From an uncultured Bacilli bacterium (lineage in GTDB: Bacteria; Bacillota_I; Bacilli_A; RF39; UBA660), in the NCBI GenBank assembly GCA_934148875.1, contig CAKPDJ010000024.1, positions 1 to 19,115 on the forward strand: DNA of 19,115 bases, given 5' to 3'. Under the pieces are notes generated by a model, which worked only from the letters and a program-made list of their open reading frames with translations, had not been told where the DNA came from and did no database searches. How positions within the stretch are numbered: the first letter of the stretch is position 1; each line of letters starts with the position of its first letter. Below are positions 6,160-14,654 of this stretch, piece after piece. Both the position numbers and the translations under genes were made by a program.

Positions 6160-8458
6160 AATTATTAAAGTTTACATATATTTCTTTCTTACCATCCAAA
6201 ATACTATCTATTACATAATCATCTATTTTTTCCTCTATTACTTGATCAAGTTTCCTAGCTCCAAACTCATTATATCTAGAAAGATTAATTATCTTTTGAA
6301 TTATATTATCATGAATATGAATTTTTATGCCTTTCTCTTTAAACTTGCTTTTAACACAATCTAATTTAGATTTAATAATGCTTTTAATAGATACATCATC
6401 TAACTTATTAAAATAAATTACTTTTTGAATACGATTTAATAATTCTAAAGATAAAAAGTCTTTAAGCTTACTATCTTCTTTACTAACCTCTTCCACAAAT
6501 CCAACTGAATCATGATTAAATCCAACATTAGATGTCATTATTATAATATGATGATTAAAATAAACTGTATTTCCTCTAGAATCAGTTATTTTACCCTCAT
6601 CTAATATCTGTAAAAATAAATTAAGAACAGACGGATGTGCCTTTTCTATTTCATCAAGTAAAATCACGGCATGAGGATTTTTTCTTATTTTTTCTAATTT
6701 ATTATTACCATCATCATACCCAACATATCCAGGTGCTGAACCAATAATTTTAGTAATTGAACTACTATCACGATATTCACTCATATCAAAACGTATTAAT
6801 TTATCATTACCAAACAAATAATTAGAATACTCTACAGCAAGTTTTGTTTTACCTACACCAGTTGGACCAACAAATAAATATGAATAAGGTTTATTACTAT
6901 CACTATACCCAAGTTTAATTCTTTTAGTTGCAGCTACCAAGGAAGAAATAGCTTCATCTTGACCTATTATTTTCTTCTTTAAACAAGTTTCTAAATTTTT
7001 AATATATTTACTGCTACTACTATTAATTTCATATACAGGAATATTAGTTTTTTGACTAACTACTTCGGCAATATCATTAACACTTATAGTATTAACATGT
7101 TTAGTTGTACTTTTTAATTCCAATTGATTAATCTTAGAAATAATACTTTTCTCTTTATTCTTAAGTCCCACTGCACTATCAAAATCTTGATTAATGATAT
7201 ATTGATTTTTAGCTTCTAATATTTGATTTAATTCATCTTTATAAATACTTAATTTACTAAATGATTTATGTTTAGATATAGATGCCTTAGAACAAACTTC
7301 ATCAAGTACATCAATAGCTTTATCAGGTTGTTTTCTATCATATATATATTTATTAGATAACTTAATAATCAATTTTAGTTCTTCATCTTCAATCTTAACA
7401 CCATGATAAGCCTCATAAATTGGTTTAAGTTTTTCTAGTATCTGATAAACTGATTCAGCATCAGGTTCATATATAAATACCGTTTGAAATCTTCTATCCA
7501 TAGCTCTATCCTTTTCTATGGTCTGTTTATATTCATCAACAGTAGTAGCACCTATTAATCTAATCTTACCACGTGCTAAAGCAGGTTTAAAAATATTAGC
7601 AGCATCTATTGCTCCTTCAGCACCACCTGCTCCCATCAAAGTATGAATTTCATCAATAAAAAGTAAAATATTATCATTATTTTCTAGTTCTTTTAACATT
7701 TTAGTAACACGTTCTTCAAACTCACCACGATACTTAGTACCAGAAACTAAAGTAGCTATAGAAACAGATATAATTCTCTTATTCTTAAGTTGTCTAGGTA
7801 CTTTATCTTCTACGATTAATCTAGCCAATTCTTCAACCAAAGCTGTTTTGCCTACCCCAGCTTCACCAATTAATAATGGATTATTCTTACCACGCCTACA
7901 TAATATTTCCATCATTCTTTTTATCTCTTTATCTCTACCAACCACTGGATCCAACTCTTTAAGTTGAGCTTTCTTAGTTAAATCAACTCCAAATTCTTCA
8001 ACCAACAGCTTTTTCTTACCATTTTTCTTTTTACTACTAAGCTTAGTAGAAAAATATTCTTGAATATCAACAACATCTATATCCATTTCATTTAAAACTC
8101 TAACTGCAACTCCACCACCTTCTTCTAAAATAGCGAATAATAAATGTTCAGTAGAAACCTCATTAGGAGTAGATTCTTTACTAATTAATAAAGCCGTTTC
8201 CATAACTCTTTTCAAAAGTGGTGTATACAAAAACCAATCATTTTTCTCAGTTCCATAACCTATTAATTCAATTAATTTATCCCTAAACTTATCATAAGTT
8301 ATTCCAAAATCATTCAACTTTTTACTTAACTCATTATCAAATTTTAATAATGAAAGGAATAAATGTTCACTACCAACATATGGATGTTTTAATTCTTGCA
8401 TTTCCTTTTTTGCGTTCAATAATACTTTTTGTGCTTCTTCACTAAATTTAGAAAACAT
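6158..8458 (-). CDS. clpC: ATP-dependent Clp protease ATPase subunit ClpC
   Basis: ClpC unfolds substrates and feeds them to ClpP. The 766 residues contain two N-terminal Clp repeats (about 1-145), a first AAA+ domain with Walker A GEAGVGKT (198-205), pore loop KYRG (242-245) and Walker B ending D269-E270. A short middle domain with a UVR-like stretch (about 410-445) follows, as in ClpC rather than ClpB. The second AAA+ domain has Walker A GPTGVGKT (531-538) and Walker B LLDEIE (600-605). A VGF tripeptide (652-654) fits the ClpP-docking loop. GGAGG lies seven bases before the ATG. In Bacillus clpC sits in ctsR-mcsA-mcsB-clpC; here a transporter gene is upstream and none of those partners is present, nor did I see a CtsR operator heptamer repeat. 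Confidence 0.96.
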   Translation of the reverse strand: MFSKFSEEAQKVLLNAKKEMQELKHPYVGSEHLFLSLLKFDNELSKKLNDFGITYDKFRDKLIELIGYGTEKNDWFLYTPLLKRVMETALLISKESTPNEVSTEHLLFAILEEGGGVAVRVLNEMDIDVVDIQEYFSTKLSSKKKNGKKKLLVEEFGVDLTKKAQLKELDPVVGRDKEIKRMMEILCRRGKNNPLLIGEAGVGKTALVEELARLIVEDKVPRQLKNKRIISVSIATLVSGTKYRGEFEERVTKMLKELENNDNILLFIDEIHTLMGAGGAEGAIDAANIFKPALARGKIRLIGATTVDEYKQTIEKDRAMDRRFQTVFIYEPDAESVYQILEKLKPIYEAYHGVKIEDEELKLIIKLSNKYIYDRKQPDKAIDVLDEVCSKASISKHKSFSKLSIYKDELNQILEAKNQYIINQDFDSAVGLKNKEKSIISKINQLELKSTTKHVNTISVNDIAEVVSQKTNIPVYEINSSSSKYIKNLETCLKKKIIGQDEAISSLVAATKRIKLGYSDSNKPYSYLFVGPTGVGKTKLAVEYSNYLFGNDKLIRFDMSEYRDSSSITKIIGSAPGYVGYDDGNNKLEKIRKNPHAVILLDEIEKAHPSVLNLFLQILDEGKITDSRGNTVYFNHHIIIMTSNVGFNHDSVGFVEEVSKEDSKLKDFLSLELLNRIQKVIYFNKLDDVSIKSIIKSKLDCVKSKFKEKGIKIHIHDNIIQKIINLSRYNEFGARKLDQVIEEKIDDYVIDSILDGKKEIYVNFNN

Positions 8459-8488
8459 ATAAATTCCTCCTCTAACAATTCTATGTAT

Positions 8489-8494
8489 ATTATG
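8489..8494 (-). promoter_or_regulatory. Possible clpC -10 element
   Basis: The minus strand shows CATAAT (5/6 to consensus) with a TTGTTT about 19 bases upstream, between the preceding terminator and the clpC Shine-Dalgarno sequence. The spacing is longer than ideal, so this is tentative. Confidence 0.3.
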
Positions 8495-8524
8495 AGGAAA
8501 ATAGAATTTATTTAAACAAAAAAA

Positions 8525-8541
8525 GAGTAGAACTTCTACCC
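8525..8541 (-). terminator. Intrinsic terminator after the YfcC-like gene
   Basis: On the minus strand GGGTAGA pairs with TCTACTC (7 bp with one G-U pair) around a three-base loop, directly followed by seven T. It lies ten bases past the transporter stop codon. Confidence 0.75.
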
Positions 8542-8551
8542 TTTTAATTAA

Positions 8552-10216
8552 TTAGATTAAAAATAAGATAAAGAATATAATTACTAACACTAATAATAGT
8601 TGTAAGAATAATTTCCAAATATGTTTAATCCATTGTGTATAAGGAACATCTAAGTAAGTTAATGTACCAATTAATATTGCACTAGTTGGAGCTATTAACA
8701 TCATTAATCCATAAACTGACTGACAAATAATACCAATTAATGGATATAATGATTGATCAGTAATAACACTAGTAATATAAGGTAATTGACCTTGAGCAAC
8801 ATAAATATTTTCAACATTAAGTACACTTGATATTGCCATAATAATTGTCATAGTAATTACATTAAGTCCTTTAGTTAAATCTAAGAAGAACTTAGTAATA
8901 TTTAATTGGAATGGATTGAATGCTACTACAATCAATACAAAGTAAACAAGGAACATATAAATTGCAGGTTTCATAGATCTCTTAATACCATCTACAACAG
9001 CATCTAAGAATTGATCAAATTTTAAACCATAAATAAATGCTAAAAATCCTGTAGCTAAAACAATTAATGCTGGCATTTCATAACCTAATGACCATTGTCC
9101 AAAAGGTTGAATATTACCTAAAATTTTAGCAAATATAGGGAAACCACCAATTTTGAAATCATTTACTGCATCTAATGCTTTAGTAAACCAATCAACATTA
9201 GCAACTTCTGTCCATTGGAATGTAGAAACAATTAAAATTAATACTACTAAATCAAATACTAATATAAATGGCCAAGTTTTAACCTTTTTCTTTGATTTTA
9301 CTTTAATTACAGTATCAGAAGATGATTTTAAATCGTATGCTTTAGTTTTTGTTGATTTCTTTGCTGCAGACTTAGTATTCTTAGCTGATTTAGTACTAGT
9401 TTTCTTAGTTGCAGTTTTAGAAGTTGTTTTTTTAGTATCTTTCTTTTCTAGTTCTTCATTTTCTTTCTTAGCATTCTTTTTAAGAGTAATAGTAGTTTTA
9501 CTATTCTTTGTAGCTTCTACTTTTTCTTCTGCTACTAAACTTTTACTAGCAACACTACTATCTGCTGAAATAGGAACTAATTCAGTTACCTTGTCAGTAT
9601 TGTTTTTAACTTTTTTTGCATACAATAGTACATTGTAAATTAATAAAACTAGTCCAATTACAAGTAATATAATCTTAGTAATAATTTCACTATTAAACTC
9701 AATTCCTAATATTGAATTCATATAACTAGTAGTAGCAACACCTAAAGTAGTACCCATAATACCAACAATAGTTGAACCTACAGTTACACTAGCTGCTACT
9801 AATTTATTATATCCCATTAATAATACGATTGATATTATAAGTGGGAATACAAATAGCATTCCAAATGACAATCCACTTACTGACACAATTACAGCAATTA
9901 ATGTCATTATTACAGCTAAGAAAATATTTTCTTTTCCTTTAAATTTTTCAACAATTTTATCTAGTAAATTACGATAAGCTGGAATTCTATAAGAAACTCC
10001 ATAAAACATACCAGTAGCTAACGTAAATAATAAAACATATGAAAAATAACGGAATAATCCTTCTACTGTATAAGTAGTTAAATCAAAAATACCTAATTGA
10101 ACTCTTGTTCCTTGTTGAAATTGATATTGATAAGTTGCTTGAGGAAAAATCCATGTACAAACTACAACAACCAATATTGACAACAAAATTACTTTTAAAA
10201 TATTGTGTTTCTTCAT
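8552..10216 (-). CDS. YfcC-like integral membrane transporter with a polybasic cytoplasmic loop
   Basis: The 554-residue membrane protein has about six helices in its N-terminal half (roughly 6-199) and a further set in the C-terminal half (315-554). WIFPQATYQYQ near residue 22, VPISVSG-type glycine-rich helices, and YGLMMLIAPTSAILIG (502-517) followed by YLDVPYTQWIK resemble the YfcC family of the ion-transporter superfamily; members are proposed to carry C4-dicarboxylates or amino acids, and the substrate here is unknown. The loop between halves (201-314) is unusually long, and its core (246-313) is Lys/Thr/Ser/Ala-rich like histone H1 tails. I start at ATG 10216 because GGGAGG lies six bases upstream; an upstream ATG at 10243 would fall between the -10 box and the likely transcription start. 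It is a single-gene unit where Bacillus would have ctsR-mcsAB. Confidence 0.75.
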   Translation of the reverse strand: MKKHNILKVILLSILVVVVCTWIFPQATYQYQFQQGTRVQLGIFDLTTYTVEGLFRYFSYVLLFTLATGMFYGVSYRIPAYRNLLDKIVEKFKGKENIFLAVIMTLIAVIVSVSGLSFGMLFVFPLIISIVLLMGYNKLVAASVTVGSTIVGIMGTTLGVATTSYMNSILGIEFNSEIITKIILLVIGLVLLIYNVLLYAKKVKNNTDKVTELVPISADSSVASKSLVAEEKVEATKNSKTTITLKKNAKKENEELEKKDTKKTTSKTATKKTSTKSAKNTKSAAKKSTKTKAYDLKSSSDTVIKVKSKKKVKTWPFILVFDLVVLILIVSTFQWTEVANVDWFTKALDAVNDFKIGGFPIFAKILGNIQPFGQWSLGYEMPALIVLATGFLAFIYGLKFDQFLDAVVDGIKRSMKPAIYMFLVYFVLIVVAFNPFQLNITKFFLDLTKGLNVITMTIIMAISSVLNVENIYVAQGQLPYITSVITDQSLYPLIGIICQSVYGLMMLIAPTSAILIGTLTYLDVPYTQWIKHIWKLFLQLLLVLVIIFFILFLI

Positions 10217-10234
10217 ATTAACCCTCCCATAATA

Positions 10235-10263
10235 ATTATACATAATTTAATATAAATATACAA
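10235..10263 (-). promoter_or_regulatory. Promoter of the YfcC-like gene
   Basis: The minus strand has a perfect TATAAT (10235-10240), a 17-base spacer and TTGTAT (10258-10263). The predicted transcription start near 10228 lies just before the GGGAGG ribosome-binding site and supports the ATG at 10216. Confidence 0.55.
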
Positions 10264-10292
10264 ATATTTTTAAGTGAAAGTTTTGTGAAAAA

Positions 10293-10318
10293 AACCTAGA
10301 AAAAATACTTTCTAGGTT
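10293..10318 (-). terminator. Strong intrinsic terminator after lysS
   Basis: The minus strand folds a 10-bp stem (AACCTAGAAA with TTTCTAGGTT) followed by a run of T (10292 down). It ends the dusB-RDD-lysS operon. Confidence 0.85.
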
Positions 10319-10325
10319 AAATTAA

Positions 10326-11813
10326 TTAATTTTCTTTAATATCTTGATTTTCTGGTTTCATAATTGGGAACAACACTACATCCCTAACAGATGGAACGTT
10401 ATATATTAACATCATTAAACGATCAATTCCAAATCCTAAACCAGATATAGGTGGCATACCTTGTTCCATAGCAAGTAAAAAGTCTTCATCTAAATCCATA
10501 GTCTCATCATCACCTTGAGCCTTAGCTTTAAGTTGTCCTTCAAATGCTTCTCTTTGTTGAATTGGATTAACAAGTTCTGAATAAGCCTTACATAACTCTG
10601 TACCAGCAGCTACAACTTGGAACACATCAATTCTTCTAGGATCAGCATCATTTCTACGAGCAAGTGGTATTAATACACTTGGATAATTATAAATAATAGT
10701 TGGATCTACAATATTAGCACGAATTTTCTTTTTATATACAAAATCAATTATTTGACTAAGTGATTTATAATCAGCTAAATCAGCTTCAGTAAATAATCCT
10801 GCCTCTACTATCTTAGCCTTTAATTCACTAGGTTCTGAAATACTCAAAAAGTCAAAACCAAATATTTCTGTCATAGCTTCACAATAGTTTATATTATCCC
10901 ATTCTTCTTTACCAAAATCTAAAACCTTATCTTGATACTCAACAGTAGTAGTACCAATTAATTCCATTAGTAATGATTTAATAAATTTAGTATAGAATTT
11001 AATATTATCTTCATAATTCCAGTAAGAAGCATACCACTCTACTTGTGTAAATTCTTGCAAATGTTCAGAATCCATTCCTTCATTTCTAAAACATTTAGCT
11101 ACTTCATAAACTCTATCAAAACCAGCAGCTATACATTGTTTTAAGAATGTTTCTGGAGCTATTCTTAAATTACAGTCTAAATCAAGTGCATTATGATGAG
11201 TGTAGAAAGGCTTAGCACTAGCTCCACATACAGCAGTTTGGATAATAGGAGTTTCTACTTGTAAAAAGCCATTATCAGCTAAAAATTTATGTAAGAATGC
11301 ATAAAATTTACTTCTTCCTAAAAATACTTTTCTACTTTCTTCATTAGTTATTAAATCTACATATCTTTGACGATATTTAAGTTCTGTATCAACAAGTCCA
11401 TGAAATTTCTCTGGAAGTGGTCTTAATGCCTTACCTAAAAATTTAAACTCATGAACACGAAGCGTTTTTTCGCCAGTTTGAGTAGTAAAAATCTCACCAC
11501 GTGCCCCAATAAAGTCACCAGTATCTATTTGTTTTTTAAAGAAATCATAGTTTTCTTCACCAACCATATCTACTTTAAATTCTAACTGCATATCGCCCTG
11601 TAAATCACGTATTCTAACAAAACTAAGTTTACCCATTTTTCTAGCAAAAATAATTCTACCAGCAATAGAAACGTCAATTGTTCCATCATCTAGATTTTTA
11701 GCTTCTTGTAAAGAATGAGTTTTCTCATATCTTTCAGGATATGGATTACATACCTTAGCTATTTCTTCTAACTTTCCTCTTCTTACCAATTCTTGTTCTG
11801 TAAATTCTCTCAT
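10326..11813 (-). CDS. lysS: Lysyl-tRNA synthetase, class II, divergent subtype
   Basis: This enzyme charges tRNA-Lys. Its 495 residues hold an OB-fold anticodon-binding domain (about 45-130) and a class II core with motif 1 around 148-190 (YRQRYVDL, VETP), motif 2 FRNEG (242-246) and motif 3 GLGFGIDRL (458-466). The sequence around motif 2 (EHLQEFTQVEWYASYWNYED) and the CGASAKPFYTHHNALD loop (196-211) differ from the common Bacillus form, which I recall as RHNPEFT...ELYEAYADY. This looks like a separate LysRS subtype, possibly gained by transfer. The start codon is five bases after the RDD gene's stop, with AGAGAGG overlapping that end, so the genes are co-translated in one operon. The dusB-lysS neighbourhood is as in Bacillus. 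Confidence 0.95.
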   Translation of the reverse strand: MREFTEQELVRRGKLEEIAKVCNPYPERYEKTHSLQEAKNLDDGTIDVSIAGRIIFARKMGKLSFVRIRDLQGDMQLEFKVDMVGEENYDFFKKQIDTGDFIGARGEIFTTQTGEKTLRVHEFKFLGKALRPLPEKFHGLVDTELKYRQRYVDLITNEESRKVFLGRSKFYAFLHKFLADNGFLQVETPIIQTAVCGASAKPFYTHHNALDLDCNLRIAPETFLKQCIAAGFDRVYEVAKCFRNEGMDSEHLQEFTQVEWYASYWNYEDNIKFYTKFIKSLLMELIGTTTVEYQDKVLDFGKEEWDNINYCEAMTEIFGFDFLSISEPSELKAKIVEAGLFTEADLADYKSLSQIIDFVYKKKIRANIVDPTIIYNYPSVLIPLARRNDADPRRIDVFQVVAAGTELCKAYSELVNPIQQREAFEGQLKAKAQGDDETMDLDEDFLLAMEQGMPPISGLGFGIDRLMMLIYNVPSVRDVVLFPIMKPENQDIKEN

Positions 11814-11818
11814 ATATA

Positions 11819-12487
11819 TTACCTCTCTTGTATAACTTTAGTACCAGCGATTACATCATGTAATCCTCTACCATCTTTTCTAAATAAAATCATCATTAAA
11901 GTTGTAAATATAACTCCTGATGCTAACATCTGTATTCCCTTACTAGCATAGTAATAATAATCTTTACTTAAAAATAATAAAGAACCAATTATTAAAATAT
12001 TAACTAAAATTGAATTAATAATTAAAGCACGATAAGTAACTTGATTTAAAGTTAACTTGTCACTCTTAACACTAACAACCCTTAATTTCATCAACATTTT
12101 ACCAACGGTTTGACCATTATTATAAAACTGAAATACTACAAAGTAAAGAATTATTACAACTACTTGAATTATTAATGAAATAATATTATTAGAATCAATA
12201 TTATAAACAATATCAACCGATTTATCCAAAAATTCCTGTGATGTTATTTTTTTGGACAATAAATCTGTTTGAATTTGTTCATATTGCTCAGAATAATACT
12301 TATAATTATCATTCTTAGGTATCAATAATAATATTCCAAAGCAAGCAATATTTATTAAAATAATATCAATAAAATAAGCAAGAGCTCTTGGAAAAAAATA
12401 TGGTTTATCAGCATTTTCAGTATTAATGTCATTTTCCTCTATTACAGCTTCAACTACTTTACCTTTTTTATCTTTAATATTAGACAT
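11819..12487 (-). CDS. RDD family membrane protein
   Basis: The 222-residue protein has a hydrophilic N-terminus (1-28), then PYFFPRALAYFIDIILINIA (29-48), which carries the Arg and Asp that define the RDD family, and three further hydrophobic helices (about 100-121, 150-168, 180-198). The conserved GQTVGKMLMKLRVVS lies between the second and third. RDD proteins are small polytopic membrane proteins; some have been linked to sodium/proton exchange or lipid interaction, but no function can be fixed here. The ATG is eight bases after the dusB stop with AGGTGA upstream; lysS follows after five bases. The gene is not in this position in Bacillus, so it is a lineage-specific insertion in the dusB-lysS operon. 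Confidence 0.88.
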   Translation of the reverse strand: MSNIKDKKGKVVEAVIEENDINTENADKPYFFPRALAYFIDIILINIACFGILLLIPKNDNYKYYSEQYEQIQTDLLSKKITSQEFLDKSVDIVYNIDSNNIISLIIQVVVIILYFVVFQFYNNGQTVGKMLMKLRVVSVKSDKLTLNQVTYRALIINSILVNILIIGSLLFLSKDYYYYASKGIQMLASGVIFTTLMMILFRKDGRGLHDVIAGTKVIQER

Positions 12488-12495
12488 ATTATCAC

Positions 12496-13482
12496 CTAAC
12501 TTTCTAAATTCTCGATATATTTTCTATATTCATTCAATATCTCAATTATAACAGAAATATTCTTTTGTAGGAATATTTTATTTTTTATTTCGTTAGAATT
12601 TGGTAAACCATTCAAATACCAGGCGATATGATTTCTTATTTCTAATACAGCTAATTTTTCATCTTTTAGTTCATACAAATTATGTAGATGTTCTAAACAC
12701 ATATCTATTCTTTCAATAGGTGTAGGATCAGGTAAGATTATATTATCTTCTAAATAAGCATTAATTTGTTTAATTAGCCAAGGATTTCCAAGTACACCTC
12801 TACCTATCATTACTAAATCACAATTAGTTTCATCAATCATTCTCTTAGCATCATATATTGTAGTTATATCACCATTACCAATTACCGGAATTGATACTGC
12901 ATCTTTAACTTGTTTAATGATAGACCAATCAGCTTTACCACTATAACCTTGACTACGCGTTCTAGGATGAACACATATCGCACTAGCACCTGCTTCCTCA
13001 CATATTTTAGCAATCTCTACTGCATTTATATGTTCACTATCCCAACCACTCCTAATTTTAACTGTAACTGGAATTGGAACACTAGCAACAACATTAGAAA
13101 CAATATCTTTTATTTTTTCAGGATTTTTAAGTAAAGCACTACCAGCTTGAGCTCTAACCGCTACTTTAGGAACAGGGCAACCCATATTTATATCTATAAT
13201 ATCTGGATGCATATTCTCATAAATAAATTTAGCTGCACTAACAAAAGACTCTTTATCACTACCAAAAATCTGTTGCGTAATAGGTCTTTCCATTTCCTCC
13301 ATATAAAGCATATCTACTGTTTTTTTATTTTTATAAAATAAGGCCTTATCACTTACCATTTCTGCATATATTAATCCAGCACCCATTTTCTTAATAATTT
13401 TACGAAAACTAGAATTTCCTATTCCTGCCATAGGTGCAAGCACTGTTTTATGTTTTATTTCTACATTTCCAATATAAACCAT
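12496..13482 (-). CDS. dusB: tRNA-dihydrouridine synthase DusB
   Basis: Dus enzymes use FMN and NADPH to reduce uridines in tRNA. The TIM-barrel signature is clear: LAPMAGIGNSSFR (15-27), the catalytic cysteine in INMGCPVPKV (Cys102), VTVKIRSGWD (139-148, Lys142), HPRTRSQGYSGKADW (172-186), IPVIGNGDI (198-206) and MIGRGVLGNPWL (225-236). I place the start at ATG 13482 (328 residues), which has GAGGG five bases upstream and lies just after a good promoter. A longer frame from 13548 would add 22 Phe-rich residues that cross the promoter. DusB rather than another Dus class is suggested by position before lysS, as for Bacillus yacF (dusB). First gene of the dusB-RDD-lysS operon. Confidence 0.94.
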   Translation of the reverse strand: MVYIGNVEIKHKTVLAPMAGIGNSSFRKIIKKMGAGLIYAEMVSDKALFYKNKKTVDMLYMEEMERPITQQIFGSDKESFVSAAKFIYENMHPDIIDINMGCPVPKVAVRAQAGSALLKNPEKIKDIVSNVVASVPIPVTVKIRSGWDSEHINAVEIAKICEEAGASAICVHPRTRSQGYSGKADWSIIKQVKDAVSIPVIGNGDITTIYDAKRMIDETNCDLVMIGRGVLGNPWLIKQINAYLEDNIILPDPTPIERIDMCLEHLHNLYELKDEKLAVLEIRNHIAWYLNGLPNSNEIKNKIFLQKNISVIIEILNEYRKYIENLES

Positions 13483-13504
13483 ACTATCCCTCAAATCACT
13501 ATAG

Positions 13505-13533
13505 ATAATATCATACATCTGAAAAAATGAAAA
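13505..13533 (-). promoter_or_regulatory. Promoter of the dusB operon
   Basis: The minus strand shows TTTTCA (13528-13533), a 17-base spacer and TATTAT (13505-13510) preceded by an extended TG (13512-13513). The predicted transcription start is just upstream of the GAGGG ribosome-binding site of dusB. Confidence 0.6.
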
Positions 13534-13559
13534 GAAAAAGGAAACCATTATTATTGAAT

Positions 13560-14597
13560 TTATATTTCAATTTTATAAACTTTAACTTCCTTAACACCAT
13601 CAATATAGTAAACAGAATCATCTTCAGGAACAGCACCTGCATAAAACAAATTTCCACCATTATTAATAGCTACTCTCTGTGAGAAATCATTATTTGGTAA
13701 TGTTGCCACATATATATCTTTATCACCAGTATATTCATTATATCTCAATAAATCTTTTAACAAGCCTAAAGCCATACTAGCATAATGTTTATTGCGAAAT
13801 GGTTTTTCAATATTGTAACTAACATTGCCACCATAAGTAAAACCACTAGATAAATAATTATATGAAATACTTCCAATGTTTTCCATTGTTTCCTTTATAA
13901 TAATATTAAGACATTCAAAGCTTGACTGATTAACATTTTTATTTTCGCGTACTGATTGAAAACGCCATGATAAACACATAATATCATTTTCAATAACAGG
14001 AAAATAGTCTTCTTCATCTACTAAATACAAATAAGAATAAACTTGACTAACATTTAAAATACTATTAATTTGTTTAACATTCTTTAAATCTAATAATAAT
14101 TGTTGTATTTCTAACAATGTTTCTTTTTTATCGGTAGATTCTCCAAAATTATACAATTTTGTTTCCTTTATATTACCATCAGCATCAAATAACTTTGAAG
14201 TGAATTGATAATTTTGATTATATTTATCAATAATAAGCATTCTTTCTTTAATAAAAAGAGAATCTTCAATTCTTTCAGATATATATAACTTAGATGAACT
14301 AGTAGAAATACAATATGACACATTTTCTTTTTCTAATAAATATATCGTTTGTTTAGAAATATTATAACCATCAACAAAAATAATACTTTTAGATATTCTA
14401 TTTACTAGTTCTTGATTAAAATCATTACTAACTTTCCCAATGAAATATTGCAAAGTACAATCATTATTAACACTTATTTTATAAGCAAAATCATCTTTAC
14501 CAACAACAATAACTTCCTCACTAAAATCATTGCTTTTAGATATATCAGAAACTGGTTTTGTTTTTTTTAAAAATAATTTATCAATAGAAAATTTCAT
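13560..14597 (-). CDS. Uncharacterised protein with a C-terminal GNAT-like acetyltransferase domain
   Basis: The 345-residue soluble protein has an N-terminal part (1-220) that I do not recognise and a C-terminal segment (about 225-345) with the GNAT layout: strand ISYNYLSS (244-251), the V/A region GGNVSYNIEKPFRNKHYASM (256-275) leading into a helix, the strand DIYVATLP (294-301), and NNDFSQRVAINNGGNLF (302-318), which is the classic N..S..V....G segment. The acetyl-CoA pyrophosphate loop, normally [RQ]xxGxG/A, reads RNKHYA (268-273), so the central Gly is His. Activity is therefore uncertain. In Bacillus the genes after ftsH are coaX and hslO; no Hsp33 CxC/CxxC motif is present here. The gene has its own TATAAT promoter, and the AAAGGG ribosome-binding site is 8 bases from the ATG. 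Confidence 0.75.
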   Translation of the reverse strand: MKFSIDKLFLKKTKPVSDISKSNDFSEEVIVVGKDDFAYKISVNNDCTLQYFIGKVSNDFNQELVNRISKSIIFVDGYNISKQTIYLLEKENVSYCISTSSSKLYISERIEDSLFIKERMLIIDKYNQNYQFTSKLFDADGNIKETKLYNFGESTDKKETLLEIQQLLLDLKNVKQINSILNVSQVYSYLYLVDEEDYFPVIENDIMCLSWRFQSVRENKNVNQSSFECLNIIIKETMENIGSISYNYLSSGFTYGGNVSYNIEKPFRNKHYASMALGLLKDLLRYNEYTGDKDIYVATLPNNDFSQRVAINNGGNLFYAGAVPEDDSVYYIDGVKEVKVYKIEI

Positions 14598-14623
14598 ACG
14601 TATAGCCCTTTCTAAGTTACAAT

Positions 14624-14629
14624 ATTATA
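14624..14629 (-). promoter_or_regulatory. -10 element of the GNAT-domain gene
   Basis: A perfect TATAAT on the minus strand lies between the ftsH stop and this gene, 26 bases upstream of the ATG. No convincing -35 is visible in the T-rich upstream run. That run (TTTTTTT after a weak GAAA/TTTC stem) may also serve as a weak ftsH terminator. Confidence 0.5.
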
Positions 14630-14654
14630 CTATAAAATTTAAAAAAAGAAACTA

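Noticed and set aside
9153..9638. 161-codon open frame on the + strand opposite the transporter loop
   Set aside because: It is an antisense image of the Lys/Thr/Ser-rich linker, full of Phe, Val and Leu, with no start signals.
12910..13341. Two short + strand open frames opposite dusB
   Set aside because: dusB is clearly coding on the minus strand with all family motifs; the antisense frames resemble nothing and lack ribosome-binding sites.
13545..13576. Hairpin TTGAA/TTCAA at the end of the GNAT-domain gene as a terminator
   Set aside because: The stem is only 5 bp of mostly A-T pairs and no T-run follows it directly.
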